A stretch of DNA of 64,000 nt from NCBI RefSeq assembly GCF_027568395.1, contig NZ_JANKZL010000004.1:124001-188000 (forward strand). The letters run 5' to 3'. The position numbers and the translations under genes were made by a program. The DNA comes from Aminobacter sp. HY435. Lineage in GTDB: Bacteria; Pseudomonadota; Alphaproteobacteria; Rhizobiales; Rhizobiaceae. The stretch's first letter is position 1, and the number at the start of each line of letters is the position of its first letter. Below the pieces are notes generated by a model that was not told the origin of the DNA, searched no databases, and saw nothing but the letters and a program-made list of their open reading frames with translations. Shown in pieces: positions 8,829 to 17,489 of the stretch.

Positions 8829-9728
8829 ATGGATGCGCGCATCGACCCGCCGGCACGGAAAATCTCGCGTGAGACCGTTGGTCTTGCGCTTGGCACGCTG
8901 GGTGTCGTCATATTCGGCGGCTCCCTTCCGGCTACGCGCGTCTCCCTGACCGGTTTTTCGCCGTGGTTCATCACCTTCGGCCGCGCGGCTGTCGCCTCGA
9001 CCGCTGCCGCGTTGCTTCTTTTGGCGCTCCGCAAGCGACTTCCTCGCGCCGACGCCCCGGCCCTCTTCCTTGCCGGATTGCTGTTGGTGTTCGGCTTTCC
9101 GGTGTTTTCGTCCTTCGCCATGCAGACCGTTCCGGCCTCACACGGCGGCGTCGTACTGGGCGTGCTGCCACTGACGACGAGCATATTCGCGGCGCTGATA
9201 GGCGGGGAACGGCCATCCGCGCTGTTTTGGATCTGCGGCGTGCTGGGCGCGGCCCTTGTCATTGCCTTCGCCATAAGCGACAGCGGCATGGAGTTGTCGA
9301 CCGGCGATCTGTTCCTGTTCCTGGCCGCGCTGTCGGCCAGTCTCGGCTATGTCGTCTCGGGCAAGCTCTCACGCCATATGCCGGGTTGGGAGGTCATCTG
9401 CTGGTCGCTGATCCTGACCACGCCGATCTCGATTCCCGCAGCTATCTGGAGCTGGCAGCCGGAATTCACGGCCGCCTCCGGCCGCGCAATCTTCTCGTTC
9501 TTTTATCTCGGCTTCGGATCGATGTTCCTCGGCTTCTTTGCCTGGAACGTCGGTCTCGGCATGGGCGGCATCGCCCGCGTCAGCCAGGTGCAATTGCTGC
9601 AGTCCTTCGTCACCCTGGCCATCTCCGCCATGTTCCTCGGCGAACATATCTCCGGCAAGACCCTGCTCTTCGCCCTTGCCGTCATTGCCGTGGTGGCATT
9701 GGGACGGCGGGCGCGGGTCTCGCGCTAG
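8829..9728 (+). CDS. EamA/DMT-family permease
   Basis: A 299-residue integral membrane protein with ten predicted hydrophobic segments arranged as two EamA repeats, the drug/metabolite transporter pattern. The second repeat ends FLGEHISGKTLLFALAVIAVVALG, matching the glutamate-containing F-L-G-E-x end of EamA repeats. The likely role is export of a small metabolite or amino acid, but the substrate is unknown. It is monocistronic, divergent from djlA, and a strong hairpin lies 12 bp after the stop. No clear Shine-Dalgarno precedes the ATG. Confidence 0.8.
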   Translation: MDARIDPPARKISRETVGLALGTLGVVIFGGSLPATRVSLTGFSPWFITFGRAAVASTAAALLLLALRKRLPRADAPALFLAGLLLVFGFPVFSSFAMQTVPASHGGVVLGVLPLTTSIFAALIGGERPSALFWICGVLGAALVIAFAISDSGMELSTGDLFLFLAALSASLGYVVSGKLSRHMPGWEVICWSLILTTPISIPAAIWSWQPEFTAASGRAIFSFFYLGFGSMFLGFFAWNVGLGMGGIARVSQVQLLQSFVTLAISAMFLGEHISGKTLLFALAVIAVVALGRRARVSR

Positions 9729-9735
9729 CGCCAGG

Positions 9736-9762
9736 AAAAAGGCCGGAGCGTGCGCTCCGGCC
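9736..9762 (-). terminator. Intrinsic terminator between convergent genes
   Basis: GGCCGGAGC (9741-9749) pairs with GCTCCGGCC (9754-9762). On the minus strand the stem is followed by TTTTTCC, giving a strong terminator for the lipoprotein gene at 9781-10083. It can also stop transcription of the permease gene from the left. Confidence 0.8.
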
Positions 9763-9780
9763 TTGCCTCCTCCCGCAACC

Positions 9781-10083
9781 TTACTGCGCGGGTGCAGCCG
9801 GTTCGACAGGCTTCGGCTGCGTCGGCGTCACATCCATGGGCTCGCTGTTCTGCATATCGCCGCCCGTGCCCGTTTCAGGCGTCGGCGTGATGCCCTGGGT
9901 CGTTGTGTTGTCGGTCGCCGGCGGTGTCGCCTCGGGCGTCGCGGGCGCCGGCGTCATCGGCGCCGGCTGTTCGGTTGCCGGCGGATTGACACTTTGGGTG
10001 GTGGTGCTGTCGGTGCTGTCGCTGCAGGCAGCAACGCCAAGCAGTGCGAGTGCCGAAACGGATGCGAGAATGAGCTTCCTCAT
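9781..10083 (-). CDS. Small Pro/Thr-rich lipoprotein, function unknown
   Basis: A 100-residue protein. The N-terminus MRKLILASVSALALLGVAAC is a lipoprotein signal peptide with the lipobox L-G-V-A-A-C, acylated at Cys20. Everything after the cysteine is low complexity, dominated by Pro, Thr, Ala, Glu and Gln, with no globular domain. It is probably a periplasmic, unstructured lipoprotein. It is divergent from btaA, and the tandem Pho half-sites lie about 110 bp from its start, so it might share phosphate control. I do not recognise a family. Confidence 0.7.
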   Translation of the reverse strand: MRKLILASVSALALLGVAACSDSTDSTTTQSVNPPATEQPAPMTPAPATPEATPPATDNTTTQGITPTPETGTGGDMQNSEPMDVTPTQPKPVEPAAPAQ

Positions 10084-10191
10084 AACAAATCTCCTTTGCG
10101 AAACGGCCCGTCCAGCGGGCGGTCGGAAACAAAATGCGCTCGCCCGGGAAGCGGTTTCGTAACGTTCGGAGTCCGAATGTCACATTCCGCC

Positions 10192-10231
10192 CTGTCGCAT
10201 CGGCGTCATGGGCGCGTCACCGCGCTGTCAC
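10192..10231 (+). promoter_or_regulatory. Tandem Pho box (four half-sites) upstream of btaA
   Basis: Four 7-bp direct repeats recur every 11 bp: CTGTCGC (10192), GCGTCAT (10203), GCGTCAC (10214) and CTGTCAC (10225). The PhoB half-site consensus is CTGTCAT followed by four bases, so this is two adjacent Pho boxes. A further TGTCAC at 10178 is out of phase. The array ends 52 bp before the btaA ATG. Confidence 0.8.
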
Positions 10232-10282
10232 GGCACTGCGCTACCCGCTTCGTCCAACAACGAAACGGGGAATCGCATTTCC

Positions 10283-11530
10283 ATGACCGATGTTTCCGGA
10301 GACCTTGTCTTTCGTCGCGGCAGGAAAGTCGGAAAAGCCGTCTGCCAGAACCCTGCCTTGTCGAAGGAAGGCCTTTCCGAGCGCCTGTTTGCATTGCTCT
10401 TCTCGGGCCTCGTCTACCCGCAGATATGGGAAGATCCCGATGTCGACATCGAGGCGATGCAGCTTGGCGAAGACCACCGCGTCGTCACCATCGCCTCCGG
10501 CGGCTGCAACATCCTCGCCTACCTCACCTGTTCTCCGGCCAGCGTCGACGCGGTCGACCTCAACGCTGCCCACATCGCTCTCAACAAGATGAAGCTTGCC
10601 GCGGTCCGTCACCTGCCATCGCAGGGTGACCTGTTCCGTTTCTTCGGGCGCGCCGACGTCGAGCACAACTCGCAGGCCTACGACCGCTTCATCGCGCCCA
10701 ACCTGGACGCTGCGAGCCGCAACTACTGGGAAAAGCGCAACTGGCGCGGCAAGCGCCGCATCGCTACCTTCGACGGCAACTTCTACAAAAGCGGCCTGCT
10801 CGGCCTGTTCATCGCCGCCGGCCACCGGGCAGCCAGATTCTACGGCGTCGACCCGGCAGGCATCATGGCCTCCGCCAGCCGCGAAGCTCAACGCCGCTTC
10901 TTCGACGAGAAGCTCGCCCCGATCTTCGAACGCCGCGCCTTGCGCTGGATCACCTCGCGCAAGTCCTCGCTCTTCGGCCTCGGCATTCCTCCAGCCCAGT
11001 ATGACTCCCTGCTCAGCTCCGGCGATGGCTCGATGGCCGGCGTGCTCAAGTCCCGCCTCGAAAAACTCGCCTGCGACTTCCCCCTCGCAAACAACTATTT
11101 TGCCTGGCAGGCCTTTGCCCGGCGCTATCCCGAGCCCGGCGAAGCCGCTTTGCCCACCTATCTCGAGCAAGCGCATTATTCGACCATCCGCGCCAATGTC
11201 GGTCGCGTGCGCGTCCACCATGCCAACTTCACCGAACTGCTCGCCGGCAAGGATGCAAATTCACTCGACCGCTACGTGCTGCTCGACGCCCAGGACTGGA
11301 TGAGCGATATCCAGCTCAACGCGCTGTGGAGCGAAATCACCCGCACCGCGGCACCCGGCGCCCGGGTCATCTTCCGCACCGCGGCAGAACCGAGCCTGCT
11401 GCCAGGTCGCCTGTCGCCGGCCCTCCTCGACCAATGGACCTATGAAGACCGGCAGTCACGCGACTTCACTGCGCGCGATCGCTCGGCGATCTATGGCGGT
11501 TTCCACCTCTACGTGAAGAAGCCGCAATGA
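10283..11530 (+). CDS. btaA: BtaA, SAM:diacylglycerol 3-amino-3-carboxypropyl transferase
   Basis: A 415-residue protein of the DUF3419 (BtaA) family. It transfers the 3-amino-3-carboxypropyl group of SAM to diacylglycerol, giving diacylglyceryl homoserine, the first step to the phosphorus-free betaine lipid DGTS. Visible family features are LVYPQIWEDPDVDIEAMQL, the SAM-binding TIASGGCNILAYL and VDAVDLNAAHIAL near the N-terminus, and VLLDAQDWMSD towards the end. The frame opens at 10208, but the ATG at 10283 follows the Pho boxes and gives the usual length. btaB overlaps the stop as ATGA. In Rhodobacter and Sinorhizobium the pathway is induced by phosphate limitation. Confidence 0.93.
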   Translation: MTDVSGDLVFRRGRKVGKAVCQNPALSKEGLSERLFALLFSGLVYPQIWEDPDVDIEAMQLGEDHRVVTIASGGCNILAYLTCSPASVDAVDLNAAHIALNKMKLAAVRHLPSQGDLFRFFGRADVEHNSQAYDRFIAPNLDAASRNYWEKRNWRGKRRIATFDGNFYKSGLLGLFIAAGHRAARFYGVDPAGIMASASREAQRRFFDEKLAPIFERRALRWITSRKSSLFGLGIPPAQYDSLLSSGDGSMAGVLKSRLEKLACDFPLANNYFAWQAFARRYPEPGEAALPTYLEQAHYSTIRANVGRVRVHHANFTELLAGKDANSLDRYVLLDAQDWMSDIQLNALWSEITRTAAPGARVIFRTAAEPSLLPGRLSPALLDQWTYEDRQSRDFTARDRSAIYGGFHLYVKKPQ

Positions 11531-12195
11531 GCGCGCCGGACCTCACTGCCGTGCATTCCGGGCTGATGGACCGGGTCTACAAGCGCCAGCGTCATGTCTA
11601 CGACCTGACGCGCAAATATTACCTGCTCGGCCGCGACCGCATGGTCTCCGAACTCGACCCGCCGGCAGGCGGTGCCGTGCTTGAACTCGGCTGCGGCACC
11701 GGACGCAACCTGATCCTTGCCGCGCGTCGCTTTCCAGACGTCCAGTTCTACGGTCTCGACATTTCCGCCGAGATGCTGGCGACAGCCAGGCAGTCGATCG
11801 CCCGGGCCGGATTGTCAGGCCGCATCACGGTCGCCCAGGCTGATGCGACGGCCTTCGACGCGCAGGCGCTGTTCGACCGCCGCCAGTTCGACCGCGTCTT
11901 CATCTCCTACGCCCTGTCGATGATCCCCGGCTGGCAGCGTTCGGTATCGGCGGCCATCGCCGCGGCCGCCGGCAGCGTCCACATCGTCGACTTTGGCCAG
12001 CAGGAACGCCTGCCCGGCTGGTTCCGCAGCCTTCTCCGTGGCTGGCTCGCCAGGTTCCACGTCTCGCCGCGCCCAGGCTTGGTCCAGGAGATACAGGCGG
12101 CAGCGGCAGCCGGCGGACGCACCGTCGACTTCGTGTCACTCTATCGCGGCTATGCCTGGCTGGTGACCGTCGCGACGCCTACTGAACGGCCCTGA
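11527..12195 (+). CDS. btaB: BtaB, diacylglyceryl homoserine N-methyltransferase
   Basis: A 222-residue class I SAM methyltransferase with motif I VLELGCGTGRNLILAARRFP, motif II YGLDISAEML and an acidic QADATAFD. BtaB adds three methyl groups to the amine made by BtaA, completing DGTS, which can replace phospholipids under phosphate starvation. The four-base ATGA overlap with btaA indicates a coupled two-gene operon. Its 3' end overlaps the convergent serine hydrolase gene by 17 bp. The assignment rests on the fold plus its strict pairing with btaA. Confidence 0.92.
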   Translation: MSAPDLTAVHSGLMDRVYKRQRHVYDLTRKYYLLGRDRMVSELDPPAGGAVLELGCGTGRNLILAARRFPDVQFYGLDISAEMLATARQSIARAGLSGRITVAQADATAFDAQALFDRRQFDRVFISYALSMIPGWQRSVSAAIAAAAGSVHIVDFGQQERLPGWFRSLLRGWLARFHVSPRPGLVQEIQAAAAAGGRTVDFVSLYRGYAWLVTVATPTERP

Positions 12196-13561
12196 CCAGG
12201 GCCGACAGCATCGCTTGCGGCTTGTAGTGCAGCTTCGACGGGGTCAGCCCGAGCCGGACCACGACAAGATTGGCCGACGGCACGATCGCCACCGTCTGGC
12301 CGTCATGTCCTTGCATCCAGAAGGCATCGCCGGGCAGGTCGAAGCCAGTGTCCGGGTTCTGCCCTTCCGGCGTCCCGCCCTCGGGACCGCGCAGCCACAG
12401 CTGGCCGCGACCGTACTGGCCGTCGGCGGGCGCCGCCTCGCGCATCCAGCCGACATAACCTTCCGGCAGGATGCGCGCGCCGTTCCAGACGCCATCCTGC
12501 AGCAGGAATTGGCCGAAACGTGCCCAGTCATGGCCCGTCGCATACATGTAGGACGAGCCGGCGAATGTGCCGCGCGCATCGGCCTCCAGCACAGCGCTTG
12601 TCATGCCCAGCGGCCCGAACAGCTTCTCGCGCGGCACGGCGAGTGCCGCAGCCGGATCGCCGACCGCGTCCTGCCACAGGCGCGACAACAGGAGCGTCGT
12701 CCCGCTCGAATAGGAAAACACCTTGCCGACGTCCTGGGCGAGCGGCTTGGCTTCGGCGAAACCGGCCATGTCGGGCTCCAGATAGAGCATCCTGGTCACG
12801 TCGGTGACGTCGCCATAGTCCTCGTTGAACTCCAGCCCGCTCGACATCGCCATCAGGTCGGCCAGGCTGATCGCCGCCCGGCCGTCGGCCTTCCACGGCT
12901 CGAACAGGCCGGTCCTGTCGACGCTCATCTTGCCGTCGCCAACCAATGTGCCGATGATTGCGGCGGTTACCGTCTTGGTCATCGACCAGCCGAGCAGCGG
13001 GGTGGCAGCTGAAAAGCCCTCGCCATAGCGTTCGCCGATGATCCGTCCGTTGTGAACGACAACGACCGCGCGCATGCCTGGACCGGCAAGGCCGGCATCG
13101 TCGAGAACCGCCACAATCGCCGGATCTTGCGATGCGTCGACCTTTTCGCCCTCGGGCCACAACGCGTCCGTATTGGCCGCCGGTGCCGCAGGAACCGCCG
13201 CCAGCCGCGCAGCGGCAATGTCGCCGTCCGGCACCGCCGTGCAGCCGGCGCCCTGCTGCGCAATCGCCAGCCCCTTGCCGAAGACGCCGAACAGCCCGGC
13301 GCGCACGGTTCCCGCGCTTTCGTCGACCGTGACCGACATCAGCCGCAACAGCGGATGCCCCGGCGCCTGCACGTCGTCGGCCAAGACCTGCTTGGCGTCA
13401 CGTCCCGCGACAAAAACATTCGAGCAAACGATCTTTGCGGCATAACCGGAACCGACGCGGATCAGCGCCGGCGGCGCGAAATACAGCCAGGCCGCCAGCC
13501 CGGCGGCGGCCACCATGACGAGCGTCGCAAACCATTTGATAATCTTGCTGGCAATCCGCAT
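12179..13561 (-). CDS. Membrane-anchored beta-lactamase-family serine hydrolase
   Basis: About 460 residues. A single N-terminal membrane segment (about residues 7-28) anchors a periplasmic domain of the beta-lactamase/class C PBP-like esterase fold. The nucleophile motif is SMTK (Ser193, Lys196) and YSSGT is the Tyr motif; HDGQT near the end replaces the KTG/HxG element. The family includes 6-aminohexanoate-dimer hydrolase and esterases, so the substrate is open and true beta-lactamase activity is unlikely. I chose the ATG at 13561, preceded by GGGGGAA; upstream in-frame starts at 13594 and 13615 have no ribosome site. It converges on btaB with a 17-bp overlap. Confidence 0.82.
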   Translation of the reverse strand: MRIASKIIKWFATLVMVAAAGLAAWLYFAPPALIRVGSGYAAKIVCSNVFVAGRDAKQVLADDVQAPGHPLLRLMSVTVDESAGTVRAGLFGVFGKGLAIAQQGAGCTAVPDGDIAAARLAAVPAAPAANTDALWPEGEKVDASQDPAIVAVLDDAGLAGPGMRAVVVVHNGRIIGERYGEGFSAATPLLGWSMTKTVTAAIIGTLVGDGKMSVDRTGLFEPWKADGRAAISLADLMAMSSGLEFNEDYGDVTDVTRMLYLEPDMAGFAEAKPLAQDVGKVFSYSSGTTLLLSRLWQDAVGDPAAALAVPREKLFGPLGMTSAVLEADARGTFAGSSYMYATGHDWARFGQFLLQDGVWNGARILPEGYVGWMREAAPADGQYGRGQLWLRGPEGGTPEGQNPDTGFDLPGDAFWMQGHDGQTVAIVPSANLVVVRLGLTPSKLHYKPQAMLSALVRAVQ

Positions 13562-13787
13562 CGCTTCCCCCGCCCGGCGACCTGGTTTCGCCATCGAATT
13601 GCCGTCATTCGTCACGCAAATCTTGAAGGCTGTCGAGCGCGATCAACGGTTTATCAACCATGATCGGCGATCACAGGAGGGGATACGCGGTCGCTTGGGG
13701 AATCCGCTCATCCATTGACATTGCATCTGGCCGTTCGGGCCAGCCCCACAACATGCTTGGGCCGCCCTTTCCGGCCAAGGAGAAGTA

Positions 13788-14591
13788 ATGCGCCGCGCTT
13801 CGGCTCTCGTGCTGCTCGCCTTCCTCGGCGCCTGTTCCACCGCTGACACCCTTTCGCTCGCCCCGACGGGCAAGCCGGGGTCGATTGCCAGCGTCTCGGT
13901 CAAGAATCCGCGTTTCAGCGACAGCGACCCGCATCAGTGGGAAAGCGGCGCGCCCTGGACCTATGCGGTTCACGGCACCGACGTGTCGAAATACCAGACA
14001 TCCATCGACTGGCCGACGGCCAAGGGCAGCGGCATCTCATTTGCGTTCATCAAGGCGACCGAAGGCGGCGACCGCGTCGACGACTATTTTGACGAGCACT
14101 GGCGCGAGACCAAGGCGGCCGGCGTGCCGCGCGGCGCCTATCATTTCTACTATTTCTGCCGCCCCGCTGCCGAGCAGGCCGCCTGGTACATCAGCAATGT
14201 GCCGCGCGAAGGTTCTTCGCTCCCGCCGATCCTCGACATGGAGTGGAACCCGCAATCGCCGAGCTGCAAGCTTCGTCCGCCTGCTGCCACGGTGCGCAGC
14301 GAGATGAAGATTTTCCTCGAGATCGTCGAGAAGCACTACGGCAAGAAGCCGATCATCTACACCTCGGTCGATTTCTTCGACGACAATGACCTGTCGACAT
14401 TCCACGGCTATCCCTATTGGCTGCGCTCCGTCGCCGGACATCCGACCAAGAAATACGGCAGCCACCCCTTCACCTTCTGGCAGTACACCGGCACCGGCGT
14501 TGTGCCCGGCATCAAGGGCGATGCCGACATCAACGTGTTCAACGGCACCGAGAGCCATTGGAAGAAATGGCTCGCCGCCAACACGAAGTAG
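13788..14591 (+). CDS. GH25 muramidase, lipoprotein
   Basis: A 267-residue protein with a lipoprotein signal peptide (lipobox F-L-G-A-C, Cys16) and a glycoside hydrolase family 25 domain from about residue 60. The family starts with HGTDVSKYQTSIDW, where Asp is catalytic, then FAFIKATEGG, GAYHFYYF and PPILDMEWN with the catalytic D-x-E, and ends FWQYTGTG and DINVFNGT. It cleaves MurNAc-beta-1,4-GlcNAc in peptidoglycan. A Shine-Dalgarno AGGAGA lies seven bases before the ATG. It belongs to a local concentration of wall-lytic enzymes. Whether it faces the periplasm or outside depends on lipoprotein sorting. Confidence 0.92.
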   Translation: MRRASALVLLAFLGACSTADTLSLAPTGKPGSIASVSVKNPRFSDSDPHQWESGAPWTYAVHGTDVSKYQTSIDWPTAKGSGISFAFIKATEGGDRVDDYFDEHWRETKAAGVPRGAYHFYYFCRPAAEQAAWYISNVPREGSSLPPILDMEWNPQSPSCKLRPPAATVRSEMKIFLEIVEKHYGKKPIIYTSVDFFDDNDLSTFHGYPYWLRSVAGHPTKKYGSHPFTFWQYTGTGVVPGIKGDADINVFNGTESHWKKWLAANTK

Positions 14592-14783
14592 CATTTCCAG
14601 ACGCCCGGCCTGCACCGCCGGGATGCGCATTTCGCATGGCAGATGCGACAAGAAGAGGGGGTGCGGCCCTCGCCCCGGTTCTGTAGAAGGCGCGGCAAAG
14701 CCAGTGACTTGGCCGTCGGCCCGATTTCGCCATTTGGCGAAGGCAAAACCTGGACGTGACGGGCCAAGCAGGAGACCTGCCCA

Positions 14784-16019
14784 ATGAGACTGCCGAGCAA
14801 GGCGCTGATCGCCATTTTATTCACCACTGCCAGCATCATGCCCGCTATGGCGCAGGAAGCCCCTGTCGCAGTCGCTTCAGCCCCCCAGGGCGAATCTGTG
14901 GCAGCCTTGGAATGCGGCGACGATTTCTCCACCTGGAAGCAGAACCTCGCCAACGAGGCACGCGCCGCAGGCGTTGGCGAAAAGGGCCTGTCTGCCCTTG
15001 CCAATGCCTCGCTTGACCCCAAGGTGCTCGAGCGCGACCGCGCCCAGGGTGTGTTCGCCCAGACGTTCACCCAGTTTTCCGAGCGCATGATCAGCGACTA
15101 CCGGTTGAAGCACGGCGCCGCCAACCTGCAGAAATACGCGCCCTACTTCGCTCGTTCCGAACAGGACTACGGCGTCCCCGGCCCGGTGATTGCCGCCTTC
15201 TGGGCGCTCGAGACCGACTTTGGCGCCGTGCAGGGCAACTTCAATTCGTTGAACGCGCTCGTCACCCTGGCGCATGACTGCCGCCGCCCGGAACTGTTCC
15301 GCAAGCAGATCGTGCCGCTGATGAAGCTGATCGACACCAACGTCCTGCCTGCTGACGTCAAGGGCGCATGGGCCGGCGAGATCGGCCAGACCCAGATCCT
15401 GCCATCAGACTATCTGGCGCGCGGCGTCGACGGCGACGGCGACGGCGTCATCGACCTGCGCAACTCACCCGCCGACGTTATCCTGACAACCGGCAAGAAG
15501 ATCCAGTCGCGCGGCTGGAAGCCCGGCCAGCCATGGATCGAGGAAATTCGCGTCCCCGCCGAGATGGATTGGGCACAGACCGGCCGCACCAACAAGCTGC
15601 CGCTGGCCGACTGGGCCAGGATGGGCGTCACCAACCGCGACGGCACGCGGCTGGTCGACAAGGGACTCAAGGCCGCCGTCGTCCTGCCGATGGGCCGCAA
15701 GGGTCCGGCATTCCTCACCTACGACAACTACGATGTCTATCTCGAATGGAACCAGTCGGCGACCTACACGCTGACCGCCGCCAATCTGGCCGCCCGCCTC
15801 GCCGGCCAGCCAGCCTTCGACCGCGGCAACCCTGACGCCGGCCTGACCGGCGATGCCATGAAGGCATTGCAGCAGAAGCTCGCCGACAGGGGCTACGACG
15901 TCGGCGGTATCGACGGCATTTTGGGCACCAACACCCGCGAAGCCATCCGCCAGGAGCAGATGCGCCTCAAGCTGCCGGTGGACGGCTGGCCGACCGACGA
16001 GTTGCTGGCAAATCTGTAA
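14784..16019 (+). CDS. Lytic murein transglycosylase, MltB type, with PG-binding domain
   Basis: A 411-residue exported protein: signal peptide 1-23 (ending AMAQ), SLT_2 (MltB-like, GH103) domain at about 45-330, and a C-terminal PG_binding_1 domain (about 350-408, LQQKLADRGYDVGGIDGILGTNTREAIR). The catalytic Glu is in AAFWALETDFGAVQG, followed by GEIGQTQILPSDYL and DYLARGVDGDGDGVIDL. It cleaves glycan strands with formation of anhydroMurNAc ends. AGGAGA about ten bases upstream supports the start. The gene is monocistronic with a long inverted repeat after the stop. Confidence 0.93.
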   Translation: MRLPSKALIAILFTTASIMPAMAQEAPVAVASAPQGESVAALECGDDFSTWKQNLANEARAAGVGEKGLSALANASLDPKVLERDRAQGVFAQTFTQFSERMISDYRLKHGAANLQKYAPYFARSEQDYGVPGPVIAAFWALETDFGAVQGNFNSLNALVTLAHDCRRPELFRKQIVPLMKLIDTNVLPADVKGAWAGEIGQTQILPSDYLARGVDGDGDGVIDLRNSPADVILTTGKKIQSRGWKPGQPWIEEIRVPAEMDWAQTGRTNKLPLADWARMGVTNRDGTRLVDKGLKAAVVLPMGRKGPAFLTYDNYDVYLEWNQSATYTLTAANLAARLAGQPAFDRGNPDAGLTGDAMKALQQKLADRGYDVGGIDGILGTNTREAIRQEQMRLKLPVDGWPTDELLANL

Positions 16020-16028
16020 TGAGTGAAT

Positions 16029-16086
16029 AGCGAGTAGCGGCGATCATGCTGGGTTTCCAGGTTCGCCGTCTATTTCGCTACTCGCT
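16029..16086. repeat. Inverted repeat, possible bidirectional terminator
   Basis: AGCGAGTAGCG (16029-16039) is perfectly repeated inverted at 16076-16086. Inside lie a GGCGA/TCGCC pair and a CTGG/CCAG pair. It separates two convergent genes. No T-run flanks it, so the terminator role is uncertain; it could also be a dispersed intergenic repeat. Confidence 0.5.
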
Positions 16087-16106
16087 GTTCCCTGTTTGCT
16101 TGTCTC

Positions 16107-17330
16107 TCACTCCGCCGCCATCGTCTCCAGGCTGGCAAAGCCTTGCGGTGCGTCGCCTTCGTCGAACGGCGTCGTCACCTCGACGAAAGTGTCGGGGTAG
16201 AAGCCGTTGAAACGCGTCCGGAGCGACAGCGAATAGGCGCCGATATGGCCGATCTCGATCCAGTCGCCGGTATCTATGGTCTCTGGCAGCCAGAACGGCC
16301 GTGACAGGATATCGACGGAATCGCAGGTCGCCCCGCACACCTTGAACGGCACGATGTTGCCGGCATCGCCGTTGCGCGTGCGGATCGCCGGGTCGGGGAT
16401 GAAGCGGGCCGGCAGCGTGATCTTGCCCGTCCATGAATCCGACAGCGACGCCCAGATGCCGTCATTGATGTAGATCCGCCTGCCCTTGCGCAAAAGCACG
16501 CGCACGATCAACGACAGGCAGCGCGCCACGATCACCCGCCCCGGCTCCGCCACCAGCGGCATCTCGTCGAACTGGTATTCCTTCAGGTCGGCCCGAAACC
16601 GCGACATGATCTGCCCGATCGACGGCATGATCGGTTTTTTCGAGTTCGGGTCATGTCCGTATTCGGCTGGAAAGCCGCCGCCGACATCGAGCCCGGCAAG
16701 ATCGAAGCTGATGCGGTTGCGCACCCAGTCGACCGAGGCGAGTGCGCGCTCATAGGTGTCGGGGTCCTCGATCTGGGAGCCGACGTGGAAGCAGAGCCCG
16801 ACCTTGTAGCCGTTTCGGTTGAGCCGCTCGCAAAGCTCGACCGCATTGGCCGGCCCGGCGCCGAATTTCTTCGACAACTCGTAGGCCGCCGATCCCTTCG
16901 TCTGCACACGCACGAACACGGTGATCGCTGCGGGGTCGATGTCGAGCGCCCTGACCACCCGGTTGAGCTTGTTGATCTCGTCCTCGTGGTCGACCGCGAT
17001 CACCCTGATGCCGTAGGTCTCGAGCGCCAGCCGGATGTCGGACTGCGCCTTGACCGGGTGCATGTAGATCATCTCGGCCTCCTTGGAGACCTCGCGTACC
17101 GCGGCGAACTCGCCGGGCGAAGCCACGTCGAACATCGTCACGCCGGCCTCGACCAGCGCCTTGAGCACGATCAGTTCGCCATTGGTCTTGACCGCATAGG
17201 CCGTCCTGCCGGGAAACATGCCCATGAAGTTGCGGGCGTCCTCCTTGAGCACTTCCGGCCTGAAGCAATAGACCGGCGCATCGGGGCGGAGAGCGAGGGC
17301 TGCCTCGCGTGCATTCTCGAATCGCTGCAT
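16107..17330 (-). CDS. Ornithine/lysine decarboxylase-type PLP enzyme (fold III)
   Basis: A 407-residue PLP enzyme of the alanine racemase fold, group IV decarboxylase. The PLP lysine is in TAYAVKTNGE (about residue 45-50), then FDVASPGE, LCFHVGSQ, LDVGGGFP and AEPGRVIVA. The active-site cysteine motif of ornithine decarboxylases is present as VCGATCDSVD, and the end has IGAYSLSLRTRFNGF. It would make putrescine from ornithine, or cadaverine from lysine, since rhizobial homologues include bifunctional enzymes. It is monocistronic. Diaminopimelate decarboxylase (LysA) is unlikely because the C-terminal sequence matches the ODC group. Confidence 0.87.
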   Translation of the reverse strand: MQRFENAREAALALRPDAPVYCFRPEVLKEDARNFMGMFPGRTAYAVKTNGELIVLKALVEAGVTMFDVASPGEFAAVREVSKEAEMIYMHPVKAQSDIRLALETYGIRVIAVDHEDEINKLNRVVRALDIDPAAITVFVRVQTKGSAAYELSKKFGAGPANAVELCERLNRNGYKVGLCFHVGSQIEDPDTYERALASVDWVRNRISFDLAGLDVGGGFPAEYGHDPNSKKPIMPSIGQIMSRFRADLKEYQFDEMPLVAEPGRVIVARCLSLIVRVLLRKGRRIYINDGIWASLSDSWTGKITLPARFIPDPAIRTRNGDAGNIVPFKVCGATCDSVDILSRPFWLPETIDTGDWIEIGHIGAYSLSLRTRFNGFYPDTFVEVTTPFDEGDAPQGFASLETMAAE

Positions 17331-17489
17331 GGAAGCTCCTCGCTTGCCGGCCGAAATCTAAACCAAGCGGTCCGCGATGCAACCCGGCAGAACTTGGCAG
17401 GAGTGTTGCGTCAGCCAATGGAATCGGGTGGCTCTACCCGAAGATCGCGCGTAGCTGTCGAATGTGACGGGGCGAAGAAGGAAGCGGAC

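Noticed and set aside
12179-13561. Antibiotic-resistance beta-lactamase
   Set aside because: SMTK and YSS motifs occur in many esterase-like relatives; the membrane anchor and missing class C KTG motif argue against it.
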